Positions 5,716 to 7,053 of a stretch of DNA of 7,053 nt are shown one piece after another. Position numbers and translations under genes: made by a program. The stretch is from Lachnospiraceae bacterium (lineage in GTDB: Bacteria; Bacillota; Clostridia; Lachnospirales; Lachnospiraceae). The notes below the pieces were generated by a model, which was given only the letters and a program-made list of their open reading frames with translations, ran no database searches and was not told the origin of the DNA. How positions within the stretch are numbered: the stretch's first letter is position 1; each line of letters opens with the position of its first letter. Where the stretch lies: the NCBI GenBank assembly GCA_900766915.1, contig CAAFXE010000275.1, forward strand, positions 1 through 7,053. Direction: 5' to 3'.

Positions 5716-5730
5716 ATATTAGCATTTACA

Positions 5731-5736
5731 GCTCAT
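5731..5736. repeat. Right target-site duplication GCTCAT
   Basis: GCTCAT follows the right IS end (CATTTACA to 5730) and matches 3288-3293. It lies 1 bp beyond the stop codon of the radical SAM gene (5738-5740), so the insertion left that coding sequence whole. Confidence 0.75.
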
Positions 5737-5737
5737 T

Positions 5738-6673
5738 TTACAGATGCGGGAGATTATCTCTGTAGCGCCGCAGATCTTCCTCGCTGACCTGGGAGATAAT
5801 TCTGTCCAGCGTCGCCAAAAGGGTTTCTTTCTCTTCCGGCAGTTTTCCTCTGAGCTGAAAAGCGTTGGAGGCTCCCATCGCTGCAAAGTATGTGGAAATA
5901 TTCAGGTTTTCTACGAGGGTACGAAGCTCTCGATATTTTTCAAGCTCACCTTCCTCCTCCCAATTCCCATTCTGAATCTCTTGATACAAATCGGATTCCG
6001 GGTAAATCGTCAGCATATTCGGCCCTATCAGAAAAGGATGCAGCTGATTGAAAACCTCCGCTGAGGCTTTTGCTCCGGCTTCACCACGTCCCTTACCGGA
6101 AATACCGGTCAGATAGAAGAAGCCGTATTCGATATCGGCCTGCTCCAACCGCCTGCACTGCGTCAGAATGTCCTGGGAAGTATACCCCTTGCGCATGAAC
6201 GCAAGAGCCGTATCATCCCCAGTTTCCACGCCAATCGTCAATCCGTTGTAGCCTGCCTGTCGAAGCCGGAGAAGTTCTTCGTCTGTCTTATTGACGGAAT
6301 CAGTAATTCGGGCAAAACAGCCGATGGATTCGACAGAAGGCAGATACCTGTGAATAAGAGACGCGATCTCAAGCAGTTTTTCTGTTTTTAAGACAAACGG
6401 ATTGGCCCCAGTCAAGAAAACACGCTGAATTGGTTCAGGGGTATCTTTTCCTTGAAGGCGAATTAACATCTTTGAAAAGGGATTTGTGCGCAGGGTTTGA
6501 ACTTCCAGCAAATCCTGCTCAATGTCTTCCACGGGCGTCATTCTGAATTTGAAGGGCAGATTGCTGTACAGCGTACAAAATTTGCACTTATGATGCGTGC
6601 AGCCTGCTGTGACCTCCAGCAACAGCGAGTCTGCCTCATAAGGAGGCCGCCAAATGGTTCCTGTATAATGCAT
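5738..6673 (-). CDS. Radical SAM protein, CX4CX2C type, substrate unknown
   Basis: The 311-residue protein has a radical SAM core. Near the N-terminus, EVTAGCTHHKCKFC gives cysteines at about 25, 30 and 33, a CX4CX2C spacing instead of the usual CX3CX2C, as ligands of a 4Fe-4S cluster. FLTGANP (87-93) and GLTIGVETGDD (144-154) fit the barrel strands that bind SAM. The C-terminal third is helical with a FFYLTG and IGPNMLTIYPES region. No membrane segment or signal peptide is seen. Start ATG 6673 has GAGG 8 nt upstream. The longer frame to 6748 is rejected because it begins within the -10 box. The closest pattern I know is the COG1032-like radical SAM proteins of anaerobes, whose substrates are undefined. 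It is transcribed divergently from an HxlR/DUF24 regulator that may control it. The IS21 element sits right behind its stop codon. Confidence 0.85.
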   Translation of the reverse strand: MHYTGTIWRPPYEADSLLLEVTAGCTHHKCKFCTLYSNLPFKFRMTPVEDIEQDLLEVQTLRTNPFSKMLIRLQGKDTPEPIQRVFLTGANPFVLKTEKLLEIASLIHRYLPSVESIGCFARITDSVNKTDEELLRLRQAGYNGLTIGVETGDDTALAFMRKGYTSQDILTQCRRLEQADIEYGFFYLTGISGKGRGEAGAKASAEVFNQLHPFLIGPNMLTIYPESDLYQEIQNGNWEEEGELEKYRELRTLVENLNISTYFAAMGASNAFQLRGKLPEEKETLLATLDRIISQVSEEDLRRYRDNLPHL

Positions 6674-6707
6674 GATCCATACCTCATCTCGAAGGATTGT
6701 GCGCAGG

Positions 6708-6741
6708 CAACGAGGCAAACCTGTGCACGACTGTCTCGTTG
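6708..6741 (-). repeat. 7-bp inverted repeat in the radical SAM leader
   Basis: CAACGAG (6708-6714) and CTCGTTG (6735-6741) are perfect inverted arms with a 20-nt spacer. On the minus strand they lie just downstream of the -10 box, at the start of the leader, so the RNA could fold a loose 5' hairpin. The arms are short and the meaning uncertain. Confidence 0.35.
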
Positions 6742-6746
6742 GCATC

Positions 6747-6755
6747 ATTATAGCA
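6747..6755 (-). promoter_or_regulatory. Extended -10 promoter of the radical SAM gene
   Basis: The minus strand reads TGCTATAAT (6755-6747), a perfect extended -10 (TGnTATAAT). No good -35 is present at the usual spacing (CTTTAA at 6775-6770 is weak), as expected for an extended -10 promoter. The -35 zone reaches into the operator at 6773-6796, so a bound regulator could affect it. Confidence 0.65.
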
Positions 6756-6772
6756 AATCACAGCAATAATTA

Positions 6773-6796
6773 AAGTACTGTACTTTTTTGAAGTAC
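6773..6796. promoter_or_regulatory. TACT-N7-AGTA operator of HxlR/DUF24 type
   Basis: TACTTTTTTGAAGTA (6781-6795) matches TACT-N7-AGTA, the motif reported for the Bacillus DUF24 regulators YodB and CatR. Its arms extend to GTACTT (6780-6785) and AAGTAC (6791-6796). A further AAGTAC at 6773-6778 makes a second palindrome, AAGTAC-T-GTACTT (6773-6785), so three half-sites lie in a row. It is directly upstream of the -35 of the HxlR-like gene, itself a DUF24 protein, which implies autoregulation. Confidence 0.65.
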
Positions 6797-6797
6797 C

Positions 6798-6826
6798 TTT
6801 CAATTTAGCGTGAAATCAGTTATGAT
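6798..6826 (+). promoter_or_regulatory. Promoter of the HxlR-like gene
   Basis: TTTCAA (6798-6803), 17 nt, then TATGAT (6821-6826), give a start near 6833. The -35 directly follows the last operator half-site. The start position favours ATG 6850 over ATG 6841, since the ribosome binding site for 6841 would lie at the RNA 5' end. Confidence 0.5.
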
Positions 6827-6849
6827 GATAGGGAATGGAGATGAGGAAC

Positions 6850-7053
6850 ATGAGAAAATCAGAATCCGCTGTGAATCGCTGCAGGACAATTTCTACCGTA
6901 CAGAAATTGCTGGGTGGGAAATATAAAATTGAGCTTCTTTGGTATATCGGCAAATGTAATGTCCGGCGTTTCGGACAGCTTCGCCGTCAGATTGGGGAGA
7001 TTACGGAAAGTTCCCTTACAAAACAGCTTCGGGAGCTGGAAACAGATGGTTTC
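6850..7053 (+). CDS. HxlR/DUF24-family transcription regulator, 3' end outside the window
   Basis: The first 68 codons read MRKSESAVNRC, then ISTVQKLLGGKYKIELLWYI, then RRFGQLRRQIGEITESSLTKQLRELETDGF, and run off the window end. This is the HxlR winged-helix pattern: an N-terminal Cys (about residue 11), a GGKW-like GGKYKIELL helix, FGQLRRQI, and the recognition helix SSLTKQLRELE. In DUF24 regulators such as YodB and HypR the N-terminal Cys senses quinones or disulfide stress; here it is Cys followed by Arg, and sensing is inference. The start ATG 6850 is preceded by GGAG (6837-6840) and GAGG (6843-6846); ATG 6841 is a second option. The gene is divergent from the radical SAM gene and likely acts at the shared operator, 6773-6796. 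Confidence 0.85.
   Translation, partial: MRKSESAVNRCRTISTVQKLLGGKYKIELLWYIGKCNVRRFGQLRRQIGEITESSLTKQLRELETDGF

Larger units (their letters stand above)
3294..5730 (-). mobile_element. Complete IS21-family insertion sequence (2437 bp)
   Basis: The element runs from TGTAAATG to CATTTACA. The outer 26 bp of the two ends are imperfect inverted repeats (20 of 26 positions agree). Both ends carry subterminal GGCTCAA-type repeats typical of IS21 transposase binding. It encodes istA (DDE transposase) and istB (helper ATPase), both intact and on the minus strand, overlapping as GTGA. A 6-bp duplication GCTCAT brackets it. Removing the element and one copy joins a radical SAM gene's 3' end to a short spacer before the promoter at 3241, so it landed between genes and broke none. 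Intact genes and exact duplications suggest recent arrival and likely activity. It carries no cargo gene. Confidence 0.9.

Noticed and set aside
6674..6748. Radical SAM start at 6748
   Set aside because: The ATG lies within the TATAAT -10 box itself, so it would not be in the transcript.
1..7053. CRISPR array, tRNA, rRNA or retron RNA
   Set aside because: No regularly spaced repeats beyond the IS end repeats, no cloverleaf or rRNA motifs, and no reverse transcriptase gene were seen on either strand.

Overview
The window looks like accessory DNA from a low-to-mid GC Gram-positive gut anaerobe of the Clostridia (Oscillospiraceae/Lachnospiraceae type). This rests on strong AGGAGG-type ribosome binding sites, consensus TTGACA/TATAAT promoters, a DUF6061-like small protein, an IS21-family element and a radical SAM/HxlR pair, all common in that class. 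No marker gene fixes the genus.

Layout. (1) 32-330 (+): a small DUF6061-like gene with its own intrinsic terminator. (2) 331-2530 (-): an AT-rich two-gene module resembling the PARIS anti-phage system. It encodes an ABC/SMC-type ATPase (AriA-like, 1144-2439) and, overlapping it, a DUF4435/TOPRIM effector (AriB-like, 331-1178). The effector reading frame is split at an A_AAA_AAC heptamer and needs a -1 shift (or one extra A) to be complete. (3) 2531-3241: a spacer without genes, an imperfect 13-bp inverted repeat, then a small (-) strand gene (2867-3055) with a strong terminator, an in-frame upstream ORF, a long 5' leader hairpin and a near-perfect promoter. (4) 3294-5730: a complete IS21-family insertion sequence (istB and istA on the - strand), with imperfect terminal inverted repeats, subterminal GGCTCAA-type repeats and a 6-bp target duplication GCTCAT. 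It inserted just behind the stop codon of the next gene. (5) 5738-7053: a (-) strand radical SAM gene divergent from the start of an HxlR/DUF24 regulator gene, with a TACT-N7-AGTA operator between them.

How the parts fit. In known PARIS systems AriA holds AriB inactive and releases it when it senses a phage anti-restriction protein; AriB then cleaves host tRNA-Lys. Here the gene order and overlap fit that scheme, but whether full-length AriB is made depends on the 6-A tract. The IS carries its own promoter and a hairpin that should mask the istA ribosome binding site only on transcripts entering from outside. The HxlR-type regulator probably controls itself and perhaps the radical SAM gene through the shared intergenic operator. 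The best candidates for something undescribed are the split AriB frame and its possible link to tRNA-Lys, the IS21 anti-readthrough hairpin, and the leader of the small gene at 2867.
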